A DNA stretch of 64,000 bases from Nevskiales bacterium (lineage in GTDB: Bacteria > Pseudomonadota > Gammaproteobacteria > Nevskiales > Nevskiaceae). The stretch is taken from contig JAQVDP010000015.1 in the NCBI GenBank assembly GCA_028698335.1, positions 1 through 64,000 of the forward strand, given 5' to 3'. The notes below the pieces were generated by a model. That model saw only the letters and a program-made list of their open reading frames with translations. It ran no database searches and was not told the origin of the DNA. The position numbers and the translations under genes were made by a program. Shown piece after piece: positions 47,151-55,949 of the stretch; position 1 is the first letter of the stretch, and each line of letters begins with the position of its first letter.

Positions 47151-47172
47151 ACGCCCCCGCAAGCCGGGGGCG
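47151..47172 (+). terminator. Rho-independent terminator after thiolase gene
   Basis: ACGCCCCCG and CGGGGGCGT pair perfectly (47151-47159, 47164-47172) with a CAAG-type loop, followed by TTTTC. Twenty-two bases past the stop codon; the next gene starts only 27 bases later, so its promoter must overlap or read-through is partial. Confidence 0.75.
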
Positions 47173-47198
47173 TTTTCACGAACGGGAACCCCTCTCCT

Positions 47199-48059
47199 AT
47201 GAGCAACAGCATCCAAACCCTTGGCGTCGTCGGCGCCGGCATGATGGGCAACGGCATCGCCCAGGTCAGCGCCGCGGCCGGAATCAACGTGGTCATGGTC
47301 GACATCAACCAGGCCGCCGTCGACAAGGGCCTGCAGACGGTCGCCGGCAGCCTCGACCGCCTGATCAAGAAAGAGAAGATCAGCGCCGCCGACAAGGACG
47401 CGATCCTTGGTCGCATCAAGGGCAGCACGAACTACGACGACCTGAAGCCGGCGCAGCTGGTGATCGAGGCGGCCACCGAGAACACCGAGATCAAGCTGAA
47501 GATCCTGCAGCAGCTCGACACCCTGCTCGGCCCGGAGGCGGTGATCGCCACCAACACCTCGTCGATCTCGATCACCCAGCTGGCCGCCGTCACCTCGCGC
47601 CCGGACCGGTTCATCGGCATGCACTTCTTCAATCCGGTGCCGCTGATGAAGCTGCTGGAGATCATCCGCGGCCTGCAGACCTCGGACGCGACGCACCAGC
47701 TGGCGATGAACTTCGCCGAGGCGATCGGCAAGAGCCCGATCACGGTCAGGAACAGCCCGGGCTTCGCGGTCAACCGCATTCTGTGCCCGATGCTCAACGA
47801 AGCGATCTTCGCGCTGCAGGAAGGCATCGCCACCGCCGAGGACATCGACACCGGGATGGTGCTCGGCTGCAACCATCCGATCGGCCCGCTGGCGCTGGCC
47901 GACATGGTCGGCCTCGACACGCTGCTGGCGATCATGAAGGTCTACGCCGAGGGCTTCGGTGATCCGAAGTACCGCCCGGCGCCGCTGCTGGTCGAGATGG
48001 TCGCCGCTGGCCACTACGGCCGCAAGACCGGCAAGGGCTTCTACGACTACTCGAAGTAA
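47199..48059 (+). CDS. hbd: 3-Hydroxybutyryl-CoA dehydrogenase
   Basis: A 286-residue NAD-linked dehydrogenase of the HbdA/PaaH type. The Rossmann motif is [18 protein letters not shown], the catalytic His/Glu region [16 protein letters not shown] with Asn in the downstream [11 protein letters not shown], and the C-terminal domain includes [18 protein letters not shown]. Interconverts (S)-3-hydroxybutyryl-CoA and acetoacetyl-CoA; with the thiolase it completes butyryl-CoA oxidation. Flanked by terminators on both sides. Confidence 0.94.
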   Translation: MSNSIQTLGVVGAGMMGNGIAQVSAAAGINVVMVDINQAAVDKGLQTVAGSLDRLIKKEKISAADKDAILGRIKGSTNYDDLKPAQLVIEAATENTEIKLKILQQLDTLLGPEAVIATNTSSISITQLAAVTSRPDRFIGMHFFNPVPLMKLLEIIRGLQTSDATHQLAMNFAEAIGKSPITVRNSPGFAVNRILCPMLNEAIFALQEGIATAEDIDTGMVLGCNHPIGPLALADMVGLDTLLAIMKVYAEGFGDPKYRPAPLLVEMVAAGHYGRKTGKGFYDYSK

Positions 48060-48098
48060 GGCCCGCGCGCGGACCGTCCCGGACCGCATCGCCGCCCG

Positions 48099-48125
48099 AA
48101 AAAGCCCCGCAGTGCGGGGCTTTTT
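48099..48125 (+). terminator. Bidirectional-looking terminator after hbd
   Basis: AAAAAGCCCCGC and GCGGGGCTTTTT pair perfectly (48099-48110 and 48114-48125) around a three-base loop, with A and T runs on both sides. Forty bases past the stop codon and 44 bases before the next gene. Confidence 0.85.
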
Positions 48126-48168
48126 CACGGGACTTCCAACAATCCTGATTGTCGCTAGAGTGCGGTCC

Positions 48169-49062
48169 ATGCCCTATCTCCGCACGCGCGACGGCGCCCG
48201 CCTGCACTATCACGACATCGGTCGCGGCCAGCCGGTGGTGCTGCTGCACGGCTTCGCGATGCCCGCCGCGCTGTGGCTGCCGTTCGCGCTGCCACTGGCA
48301 CGGCGCTACCGCTTCATCCTGCCGGATCTGCGCGGTTTCGGCGGTTCCCATACGACGCGCCTGAGCCAGTCCTGCCTGCTGAGCCAGCACGCCGACGACG
48401 TCGCCGACCTGATGCAGGCGCTGGACCTGCGCAACGTGCTGCTCGGCGGCCTGTCGATGGGCGCCTGCACGGCGCTGCAGTATCACCGCCTCCACGGCTT
48501 CGACCGTGTGCGCCGTTACCTGCACATCGACCAGTCGCCGCGGGTGCGCAACGACGACGACTGGCAGTACGGGCTGCTCGGGCCTGCGCAGCAGGAACGC
48601 CTGGTCCGCTGGCAAGAGCTGATGGCGCAGCTGGATCCGTACCGCACCTTCGCCTACGACGAGCTGCCGCCGGAACTGCGCCGCGAGCTGTGGCTGGCGC
48701 TGAGCGAGTTCTTCGATCACGCCTTCCACCATCGCGGCTGGAAGGCCGTCGGCCGGCTGGCGCGCCACGAGCGCCTGATCCGCCGCATCGCCCCGACACG
48801 CAACTGGCCGATCTACCTCGACTGCGTCCGCTCCTACCTCGAGGACGACTACGACTGGCGCCCGACGCTGCCGCGGCTGCAGGTGCCGATGACGGTGCTG
48901 ATCGGACAGGACTCGGTGATGTACCCGGCCGAGGGTCAGATGGCGATCGCCGATCTCGTACCGCATGCGCGCATCGTCACCTTCGAGCGCTGCGGACACG
49001 CGATCCCGTTCGAGGCGCCGCGCCGGTTCCAGCGCGAACTGCGGCGCTTCGTCTCCGCCTGA
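48169..49062 (+). CDS. Alpha/beta hydrolase
   Basis: A 297-residue esterase-like hydrolase. The oxyanion motif VVLLHGFAMP is at about 22-31, the nucleophile elbow GGLSMGACTA carries Ser, the acid is in LIGQDSVMYP and the base in RCGHAIPFEAP. No signal peptide. The cap region is rich in Arg and aromatic residues. It lies between hbd and a convergent PHA synthase-like gene, so a role in acyl or PHA metabolism is possible, but the substrate is unknown. Confidence 0.85.
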   Translation: MPYLRTRDGARLHYHDIGRGQPVVLLHGFAMPAALWLPFALPLARRYRFILPDLRGFGGSHTTRLSQSCLLSQHADDVADLMQALDLRNVLLGGLSMGACTALQYHRLHGFDRVRRYLHIDQSPRVRNDDDWQYGLLGPAQQERLVRWQELMAQLDPYRTFAYDELPPELRRELWLALSEFFDHAFHHRGWKAVGRLARHERLIRRIAPTRNWPIYLDCVRSYLEDDYDWRPTLPRLQVPMTVLIGQDSVMYPAEGQMAIADLVPHARIVTFERCGHAIPFEAPRRFQRELRRFVSA

Positions 49063-49089
49063 GCCCGCACCGGCGGGCACCCCGCGGCG

Positions 49090-50265
49090 CTAGTCGGAGC
49101 GGGCCTGCAGCCAGTCGCTCGCCAGCGCCCAGGTCGTCGCCGGCGCGGCGCTGCCGGCAAAGACGCCGGCGTGCCCACCCGGCGCGACGACGAAATCCTT
49201 GTCCTCGGATCCGATGATGTCGAGCACCTTGCGGGCGGCCTCGATGGTGACGATCTTGTCGGTGCGCCCGGCGATCGCGAGCAGCGAGCAGTCGATGCGA
49301 TCGAGCAGGGCGGTCTTGCCGTTCTTGCCGCGGCCGAGGCGCAGCTCGCCCCGCGCGAGTTCGTTGGCCAGCCCGACGCGGACGATGAAGTCCTGCACGA
49401 TCCCGCCGGGGTAGTCATGCATCTTGTTGAACCAGGTCGCGGTGGTCTGGTACTCGGTGACGAATTCGCGGTCCCACAGATTCATCAGCAGGTCGATATA
49501 GCTCTGCACCGTGCCGACCGGATTGGTCATCTTGAACACCCACGACGACACCCAGCCGGGGACCCGCAGGTACTTCGGGTCGATGTCGTGCAGCGACAGC
49601 GGGACGTAACGCGCCGCGACCCGCAGCGGGTGGTTCATCATCTGCACCAGGCGGCCGGCGATGCCGATCTGATACGCATCGATCGGACTGGCGACGGTGA
49701 CGATGTTGCGGATCTGCGGATCGTGCGACCAGCCGGCGTAGATCAGGCAGAACAGCCCGCCCATGCAGTAGCCGAACAGCGAAACCTCCTGCTCGCCGCT
49801 GTCGTGGCGCACGGCGGCCAGCGCCTTGGGCAGCATGTCGGTGGTGTAGTCGGCCAGGTCCAGCCGCGAGTGATCGGCATCCGGATCGCCCCAGTCGACC
49901 AGATAGACCGCGAAGCCGCTGGCGAGCAGATACCGCACCAGGCTGCGGTTCGGCAGCAGGTCGAAGTTCAGCGAATTGGCGGCCAGCGGCGGCACCAGCA
50001 GGACCGGGACGCGGTGGCGCGTCGCGGCCACCGGCATGCGCGTCCTGCCGACCTCGATCTCCGTCTCGGTCAGCGGCGCATAGCGGCGCACGCTGGTCAG
50101 GCCGTTGGCATAGATCACCTCGTACGGCGTCTGGTTGGCGGCGATGAAGTTCTCCGCATTCAGGCGCCGCTCGATCGCGTGGCTGATCCACTGCACCGCG
50201 CGGTCGCCGACGGCGGCCGCGCCGCGGACCAGGCCCGGCGCGACCGGCTTGGCGTGTTCGTTCAT
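49090..50265 (-). CDS. phaC: Polyhydroxyalkanoate synthase-like protein (PhaC type)
   Basis: A 391-residue alpha/beta hydrolase with the PHA synthase lipase-like box GYC167MGG, where Ser is replaced by the catalytic Cys, plus Asp in AGRTDKIVT and His in PGGHAGVFAG. The PhaC pattern VDWGDPDADHSRLDLADY is present. Length is close to class III PhaC (about 355), which needs a PhaE partner, yet no phaE is adjacent; it could instead be a stand-alone relative. ATG 50265 follows GGAGG. Probably polymerises hydroxyacyl-CoA. Confidence 0.82.
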   Translation of the reverse strand: MNEHAKPVAPGLVRGAAAVGDRAVQWISHAIERRLNAENFIAANQTPYEVIYANGLTSVRRYAPLTETEIEVGRTRMPVAATRHRVPVLLVPPLAANSLNFDLLPNRSLVRYLLASGFAVYLVDWGDPDADHSRLDLADYTTDMLPKALAAVRHDSGEQEVSLFGYCMGGLFCLIYAGWSHDPQIRNIVTVASPIDAYQIGIAGRLVQMMNHPLRVAARYVPLSLHDIDPKYLRVPGWVSSWVFKMTNPVGTVQSYIDLLMNLWDREFVTEYQTTATWFNKMHDYPGGIVQDFIVRVGLANELARGELRLGRGKNGKTALLDRIDCSLLAIAGRTDKIVTIEAARKVLDIIGSEDKDFVVAPGGHAGVFAGSAAPATTWALASDWLQARSD

Positions 50266-50297
50266 CGGGCTGCCCTCCTCCGGCATGCCTGCGTCCG

Positions 50298-52202
50298 TCA
50301 GTCCGGCGCGACCGACAGGTAGGTGTACCCGGTCAGGCCGGCTTCGAGTTCGGCGAGCAGGTCGGCGCGCAGGGCCTCGTCCGGCTCCACCGCCTCGAGC
50401 TTGCGCCGGTACGCTTCGGCCAGGGCCTCCGGCAGCAGATGCACGTAGCGCAGCAGCTCGTCGGTGCGGTCCCCGCGCTCGGCGCCGCTCAGCGTCCAGC
50501 CGCCGTCGCCGTCGAGCACGACGTTGACGGCGTTGGTGTCGCCGAACAGGTTGTGCATGTCGCCGAGGATTTCCTGGTAGGCGCCGACCATGAAGAAGCC
50601 GATCAGGTAGGGATCGGCCCGGTCCAGGCGATGCATCGGCACCGTCGGCTCGAGGCTGCCGCGATCGACATAGCGGTCGATGCGGCCGTCGGAATCACAG
50701 GTCAGGTCGCACAGGCTGACACGCTGGTCCGGTCGCTCGTCGAGCCGGTGGATCGGCAGGATCGGAAACACCTGGTCGATCGCCCAGGCATCGGGCACCG
50801 ACTGGAACACCGAGAAGTTGCAGAAGTACTTGGCGGCCAGCTTCTCGCGCAGTTCGTCGAGCGCCTCGCGATGCACCCGGATGGTCGGATCGAGCATCGG
50901 CTCGACCGCGCGGCAGACCGCGTAGTAGGTGGTCTCCGCCAACGCGCGCTGGGTCAGGCTCAGAACGCCGTGGGTGTACTGCGCCTGAGCGTCCTGCAAC
51001 AGGGTCGCGGCGTCGTGCAGGCACTCCAGCGGCCCGCGCTCCGCGACCTGGCCCTGCAGTGCGTACAGGTCGTGCAGGATCGCCGGCGCGTCCGGCTCCG
51101 GCGCGTCCACCGCCCGGCTCGGCACCGATTCATGGTCGATCACCGAGGTCACCAGCACGGCGTGGTGGGCGGTCAGGGCGCGCCCGGATTCGGAGATGAC
51201 GTCCGGCTCCGGCTGGCCTGCCTGCCGGCAGACATCCTGCAGTGTGCGCAACACGTTGCGCGCGTACTCGCGCTGCGAATAGTTCATCGAGCAATACGAG
51301 CGGCTGTGGGTGCCCTCGTAGTCGACGCCGAGTCCGCCGCCGATGTCGACCACCTGCACCGGCGCGCCGACCGCGCGCAGCTCGGTGTAGAACCGCGCCG
51401 CCTCGCGCATGCCGCGCGCGATGTCCTGGACATTGGCGACCTGGGAGCCGAGATGGAAGTGGACCATCTGGATCGCGTCGATGAAGCCCGCCTCGCGCAA
51501 CTGCTCGACCGCGGCCAGCACCTGCGCGCAGGACAGGCCGAACTTCGACTTCTCGCCGCCGGTGTTCTGCCACTTGCCCGCGCCGATCGACGACAGGCGC
51601 ACCCGCAGACCGACCCGTGGCGCCACACCGAGACGGCGCGACTCCTCGATCACCAGCGGCAGTTCGGAGCGCTTCTCGACGACGATATAGACGCGATGCC
51701 CGAGTTTCTCGCCGATCAATGCGCGACGGATGTAGGTACGGTCCTTGTAACCGTTGCAGACGATCACGCTGCCCGGCTGCGCCATGCCGAGAACGGCGGC
51801 CAGCTCGGGCTTGCTGCCGGCCTCCAGACCGACGCGCGCGCCGCCGTGCGCGACGATCTCCTGGATCACGTCGCCCTGCTGGTTGACCTTGATCGGATAG
51901 ACCGCGGTATAGCCGCCGCGGTAGCCGAGCTCGTCGATGACCTCGCCGAACGCACCGGTCAGACTGTCGACGCGGTCGTGCAGGATGTTGACGAAACGCA
52001 GCAGCACCGGCAGCGCCAGGCCCTCGTCGACGGCACGCTGCGCGACCTCATGGAGGTCGACCGCCACCGGCGACCGGTCGCGGTACGGCCGCACCAGCAG
52101 ATGGCCGTTGGCTCCGACGTCGAAGTAACCCTCGCCCCAGTGCGGCATGTTGTACAGGGCGCGTGCCTGCTCGACGGTCCAGGCGGGGCGTGTTTCATTC
52201 AT
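50298..52202 (-). CDS. speA: Biosynthetic arginine decarboxylase
   Basis: A 634-residue PLP enzyme (fold III, ODC/DAP-decarboxylase type) making agmatine. The PLP Lys is in AVYPIKVNQQ near residue 105, with VDIGGGLGVDYEGTHS, SESGRALTAHHAVLV and the family C-terminal domain. First step of putrescine synthesis. Divergent from speE. The agmatinase or agmatine deiminase needed next is not in the window. Length matches E. coli SpeA (658). Confidence 0.95.
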   Translation of the reverse strand: MNETRPAWTVEQARALYNMPHWGEGYFDVGANGHLLVRPYRDRSPVAVDLHEVAQRAVDEGLALPVLLRFVNILHDRVDSLTGAFGEVIDELGYRGGYTAVYPIKVNQQGDVIQEIVAHGGARVGLEAGSKPELAAVLGMAQPGSVIVCNGYKDRTYIRRALIGEKLGHRVYIVVEKRSELPLVIEESRRLGVAPRVGLRVRLSSIGAGKWQNTGGEKSKFGLSCAQVLAAVEQLREAGFIDAIQMVHFHLGSQVANVQDIARGMREAARFYTELRAVGAPVQVVDIGGGLGVDYEGTHSRSYCSMNYSQREYARNVLRTLQDVCRQAGQPEPDVISESGRALTAHHAVLVTSVIDHESVPSRAVDAPEPDAPAILHDLYALQGQVAERGPLECLHDAATLLQDAQAQYTHGVLSLTQRALAETTYYAVCRAVEPMLDPTIRVHREALDELREKLAAKYFCNFSVFQSVPDAWAIDQVFPILPIHRLDERPDQRVSLCDLTCDSDGRIDRYVDRGSLEPTVPMHRLDRADPYLIGFFMVGAYQEILGDMHNLFGDTNAVNVVLDGDGGWTLSGAERGDRTDELLRYVHLLPEALAEAYRRKLEAVEPDEALRADLLAELEAGLTGYTYLSVAPD

Positions 52203-52329
52203 TTGGCGTCATCACCCGATATACTCGCGCCGCAATTGTAGGGCCGGCCATGTAGGATTGCAGGCCCGGCATCGAGCCGGTTCCACCGGCCCTGTTCCCG
52301 TCGCCCATTTTCATCGCGCAGAGAATCCC

Positions 52330-53193
52330 ATGACCCTGGATCGCAGCTGGTTTTCAGAATCCGTCGACGCCTCCGGCAGCGCCTTTTCGCTCAAGGCCGC
52401 CAAGATCCACGAGGAGCAGACGCCCTATCAGCGCATCGAGATCTGGAAAACCGAGACTTTCGGTTACCTGATGACCATCGACGGCTGCACGATGGTGTCG
52501 ACCCGCGACAATTTTCTCTACCACGAGATGATGACGCATCCGGCGCTGAACTCGCACCCGCACCCGCGCAAGGTCGTGGTGGTCGGCGGCGGCGACTGCG
52601 GCACCCTGCGCGAGGTCCTCAAGCATCCGGAAGTCGAGTCGGCCACCCAGGTCGAGATCGACGAACGGGTCACCCGGCTCTCGGAGCAGTACTTCCCCGA
52701 ACTCTGCGACAAGAACGACGATCCGCGCGCGACGCTGTTCTTCGGCGACGGCATCCAGTGGATGAAGGACGCCCCGGACGGCAGCATCGACCTGATCATC
52801 ATCGATTCGACCGATCCGGTCGGTCCGGCCGAGGGCCTGTTCGGCCTGCGCTTCTATGTCGACTGCGTGCGCGCGCTGGCACCGAACGGCCTGCTGGTCC
52901 AGCAGTCCGAATCGCCGCTGCTGAACCTCGAACTGATCACCGAGATGCACGAGGCGATGCGCAAGGCCGGCTTCGCCGCCACGCACCTGCTCCACTTCCC
53001 GCAGACGATCTACCCGTCAGGCTGGTGGTCGGCCTCGATCGCGCAGAAGCAGGGCGACAGCCTGACGCCGCGACTCGACGCCGACGCCATCGCCCGGCTC
53101 GACACCCGCTATTACAACGCCGAGATCCATCAGGCCGCGTTCGCGCTGCCGACCTACGTGCGCACGGCGCTGGACGCGATCAAGGGCGTCTGA
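52330..53193 (+). CDS. speE: Spermidine synthase
   Basis: A 287-residue aminopropyltransferase making spermidine from putrescine and decarboxylated S-adenosylmethionine. It has WFSESVDASGSAFSLKAAKI with the N-terminal beta domain, YHEMMTHPAL, the nucleotide site VVGGGDCGTLREVLKH and catalytic D in IIIDSTDPVGPAEGLF. The reading frame is open upstream; ATG 52330 matches the family start. Pairs functionally with speA on the other strand. Confidence 0.96.
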   Translation: MTLDRSWFSESVDASGSAFSLKAAKIHEEQTPYQRIEIWKTETFGYLMTIDGCTMVSTRDNFLYHEMMTHPALNSHPHPRKVVVVGGGDCGTLREVLKHPEVESATQVEIDERVTRLSEQYFPELCDKNDDPRATLFFGDGIQWMKDAPDGSIDLIIIDSTDPVGPAEGLFGLRFYVDCVRALAPNGLLVQQSESPLLNLELITEMHEAMRKAGFAATHLLHFPQTIYPSGWWSASIAQKQGDSLTPRLDADAIARLDTRYYNAEIHQAAFALPTYVRTALDAIKGV

Positions 53194-53214
53194 GCGCGGC
53201 TGCGGCAGGGGGCG

Positions 53215-53631
53215 TCACTCGCCCTCTTCGCCGCAGAGCTCCCGGACCTGCCGCTCGGTCATCTCGATCAGCTTGAGCCGGTCTTCCTCGTTGTACTGGC
53301 GCTCGTTGCCGAGGCTGTCACGCTCGACGATGTTGCTCGCATTGCGGTACGACGCCAGCTGCTCCTTGCGGCGCTGGCACTCGGCGGCGCGCCGCTCGGC
53401 AGCGGCGGCGCCCTCGTCTCCCGACTCGCTCGACGCAACCGGCGCCGCGGCGTCGCCCGCCGGCAGCGGGTTGACGTCGACCGGCTTCCAGCCCGGCTGC
53501 GGCTGGTCGCCGTAGTGGATGCCGCCCGACGGGTCGACCCACTTGTAGATCTGCCCGGCACCGACGGCACCGGACGCGATCAGGAACGCTCCGGACAAAG
53601 CGGGGATGAGGCTCGAACGCAGACTGCGCAT
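53215..53631 (-). CDS. DUF4124 domain-containing secreted protein
   Basis: A 138-residue exported protein. A signal peptide (LRSSLIPALSGAFLIASGAV) precedes a DUF4124 domain, recognisable as IYKWVDPSGGIHYGDQPQPG. The C-terminal half is charged and probably coiled coil, with two Cys. The family is common in gammaproteobacteria and of unknown function. An in-frame ATG four codons upstream (53643) is an alternative start. Convergent with speE. Confidence 0.85.
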   Translation of the reverse strand: MRSLRSSLIPALSGAFLIASGAVGAGQIYKWVDPSGGIHYGDQPQPGWKPVDVNPLPAGDAAAPVASSESGDEGAAAAERRAAECQRRKEQLASYRNASNIVERDSLGNERQYNEEDRLKLIEMTERQVRELCGEEGE

Positions 53632-53736
53632 GCCGAATTCCATGTGACGCGTGTAGACCGGAGTCTAGTACGATTCGGCGACCGGGCTGTACCGCCCGCC
53701 CCGATCGCCCGACCAAACGTCCGCGTGTCCTGACCG

Positions 53737-54051
53737 ATGGCCCTGCTCCGAACCCTGCTCAAACGGCTGTTGCCGTCCCCGCCGACCATTGCCGCCGAGA
53801 CCGGCGGCCCGCGGCCGCAGGTGCCGCAGTGGCTGCCCTACCTGCAGGATCTCCCCGAGGGGCGATACCTCTGGTGCGCCTGCGGGCGCTCCGGCCGCCA
53901 ACCCTTCTGCGACGGGTCCCATGCCGGCTCCGGCATCGAGCCGGTATCGTTCGAGGTCACCCGCAAGACCGGCACGCTGTGGCTGTGCGGCTGCAAGCAC
54001 ACCCGCAACCCGCCGCTCTGCGACGGCGCGCACAACTGGCGCAATCGCTAG
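53737..54051 (+). CDS. Double CDGSH iron-sulfur domain protein
   Basis: A 104-residue protein with two CDGSH-type 2Fe-2S sites: CACGRSGRQPFCDGSH (residues about 47-62) and CGCKHTRNPPLCDGAH (84-99). In each the 3-Cys/1-His ligand set is complete. The N terminus is basic and hydrophobic and might associate with the membrane, though no clear signal peptide is seen. Related bacterial proteins are thought to move electrons or clusters; partner unknown. Divergent from the DUF4124 gene. Confidence 0.9.
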   Translation: MALLRTLLKRLLPSPPTIAAETGGPRPQVPQWLPYLQDLPEGRYLWCACGRSGRQPFCDGSHAGSGIEPVSFEVTRKTGTLWLCGCKHTRNPPLCDGAHNWRNR

Positions 54052-54127
54052 GGCCTGCTGTCAACACTCCGGCAGCAACGCAGCGATCGCCCATGGCGTT
54101 AACAGACCCCAGGACACCGCCCAGCGC

Positions 54128-55936
54128 TCAGCCGCGCCGGGCCATGTAGGCGCGCCAGCCGCCGAACGCAGTGATGTCGGTCGCGCCGTCGACGCCGCAG
54201 GGCTCGCAGATGAAGCCGGGCACCCAGCGTCCGTCGGCCAGTTCGAGCTTGCCGATGCCCAGCGGCGCCGGGATGCCGGCGACGAAGCTGCCGAAATGGC
54301 GCGCCGGCAGTTCCCAGACCTCGACCTCGATCGCCGCGCCGCCTTCGGCCACGCGGATCATGCCCGGCCGGAACGGCGGGCCGCCGGCCAGCGCATAGAA
54401 GCGATACGCCGGCGCCGAATGCGTCGCCTCGACCAGCCGCGCACCGCGTTCGAGCAACTGGTGGTTCAGCGGCAGGCCGGCCAGATGCGCCCCGCAGACG
54501 GCGACCCGTACCTGCCCGCTGGGCACGGCGGACGCCAGCGTCTGCGGGGGTTCCGGCAGCGCCTGCCCGGTCGCCCCCAGCGGCGCGCCCAGCGCGCGCT
54601 GGCAGCGCGCCGCCAGATGCAGCAGCGGCACGTCCTGGTGCGCCGGCGCGAACAGGGTCACACCGAACGGCAGACCGTCTGCGCGAAAACCCGCCGGCAC
54701 CGCGACCGCAGCGTAGTCCAGCAGGTTCATGAAGTTGGTGTAGTGGCCGAGGTCGCTGTTGATCCGCACCGGATCGGCCAGGGTGGCCTCGATCGTCGGA
54801 ATGAAACCCGCGGTCGGCGTCAGCACCACGTCCACCGTGGCCCAGACCGCATCGGCAATGCGCTTGAGTTCGGCCAGCCGGTAGAAGGCGTCGAAGGCAT
54901 CGACGCTGCGCAGCGGCGCAGCGCCGCCGACGATCTGCCGGATCACCGGCAGCAGCGCCTCCGGGCGCTGCTCGATCCACTCCCGAATGGCGTGATAGCG
55001 CTCGGCGACCCACGGCCCCTCGTACAGCAGGCGCGCGGCCTCGAGCATCGGCTGCAGGTCGATCTCCTGCCGGATGCCGCCCAGCGCCTCGAGCCGCGCC
55101 ACGGTTTCGTCGAACAGCCGCGCGTAGTCGGCATCGCCGAAGAACGCGAGCTGCCCGGCGCGCGGCACGCCGAACCGGAAGCTGGGCGCACGCCCGAAAT
55201 CAAACCCATGCGGCTCGACTGCGCGCGCATAGCCGAGATCGCCGTCTCCGCCCAGCGCCACCGCGTAGATCTGCTCGGCGTCCTCGGCGGTCAGCGCGAA
55301 GATCGACACCGTATCCAGCGAGCGGCAGGCCGGCACCACGCCGCGCGTCGAGACCAGCCCGCGCGTCGGCTTCAGCCCGACCAGATTGTTGAAGGCGGCC
55401 GGCACACGACCGGACCCCGCGGTGTCGGTACCCAGCGAGAAGCTGGCCTGGCCCAGCGCCACCGCCACCGCCGAACCGGAGCTGGAGCCGCCGGAGACAT
55501 AGGCCGGATCGAAGGCATTGCGGCAGGCACCATAGGGCGAGCGCGTGCCGTTGAGTCCGGTCGCGAACTGATCGAGATTGGTCTTGCCCAGCGGCAAGGC
55601 GCCGGCCGCGATCAGGCGCTCGACCACCTCGGCGCTGCGCTCGGGCACATGGGCGAAGTCCGGACATGCGGCGGTCGTCGGCAGACCCTCGACATCGATG
55701 TTGTCCTTGATCGCGAACGGCACGCCGTACAGCGGCAGGCTGTCCGGCTCGCGGGCATCGAGCGCCTGCGCCATCGCCCGCAGCCGCTCCACCGGCATCC
55801 GTGCGATCCACGCCTGCTGCGGATCGTCGCCGGCACGCTCGAGCAGGGCCGCGATCAGTGCGCTGGGCTTGAGGCCGTTGCGATACGCCGCGCGCAGGCT
55901 CGCCAGATCGAGGCTCGGGGGAATCAATGCGGTCAT
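54128..55936 (-). CDS. atzF: Allophanate hydrolase (AtzF type)
   Basis: A 602-residue amidase-signature enzyme that hydrolyses allophanate to ammonium and CO2. The catalytic triad is K77 (IKDNID), S151 (VSGGSSSGSA) and nucleophile S175 (GTDTAGSGRVPA). The C-terminal 150 residues form the AtzF_C domain that completes decarboxylation. The start is the ATG at 55936 with GGAG 7 bases upstream, rather than an upstream TTG. Last gene of the guanidine operon, 13 bases after the carboxylase. Confidence 0.94.
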   Translation of the reverse strand: MTALIPPSLDLASLRAAYRNGLKPSALIAALLERAGDDPQQAWIARMPVERLRAMAQALDAREPDSLPLYGVPFAIKDNIDVEGLPTTAACPDFAHVPERSAEVVERLIAAGALPLGKTNLDQFATGLNGTRSPYGACRNAFDPAYVSGGSSSGSAVAVALGQASFSLGTDTAGSGRVPAAFNNLVGLKPTRGLVSTRGVVPACRSLDTVSIFALTAEDAEQIYAVALGGDGDLGYARAVEPHGFDFGRAPSFRFGVPRAGQLAFFGDADYARLFDETVARLEALGGIRQEIDLQPMLEAARLLYEGPWVAERYHAIREWIEQRPEALLPVIRQIVGGAAPLRSVDAFDAFYRLAELKRIADAVWATVDVVLTPTAGFIPTIEATLADPVRINSDLGHYTNFMNLLDYAAVAVPAGFRADGLPFGVTLFAPAHQDVPLLHLAARCQRALGAPLGATGQALPEPPQTLASAVPSGQVRVAVCGAHLAGLPLNHQLLERGARLVEATHSAPAYRFYALAGGPPFRPGMIRVAEGGAAIEVEVWELPARHFGSFVAGIPAPLGIGKLELADGRWVPGFICEPCGVDGATDITAFGGWRAYMARRG

Positions 55937-55949
55937 CGGCAACTCCGGA

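Noticed and set aside
52203-52329. Possible structured leader between speA and speE
   Set aside because: GGCC-rich partial repeats are seen, but no stable conserved motif or known polyamine riboswitch could be recognised.
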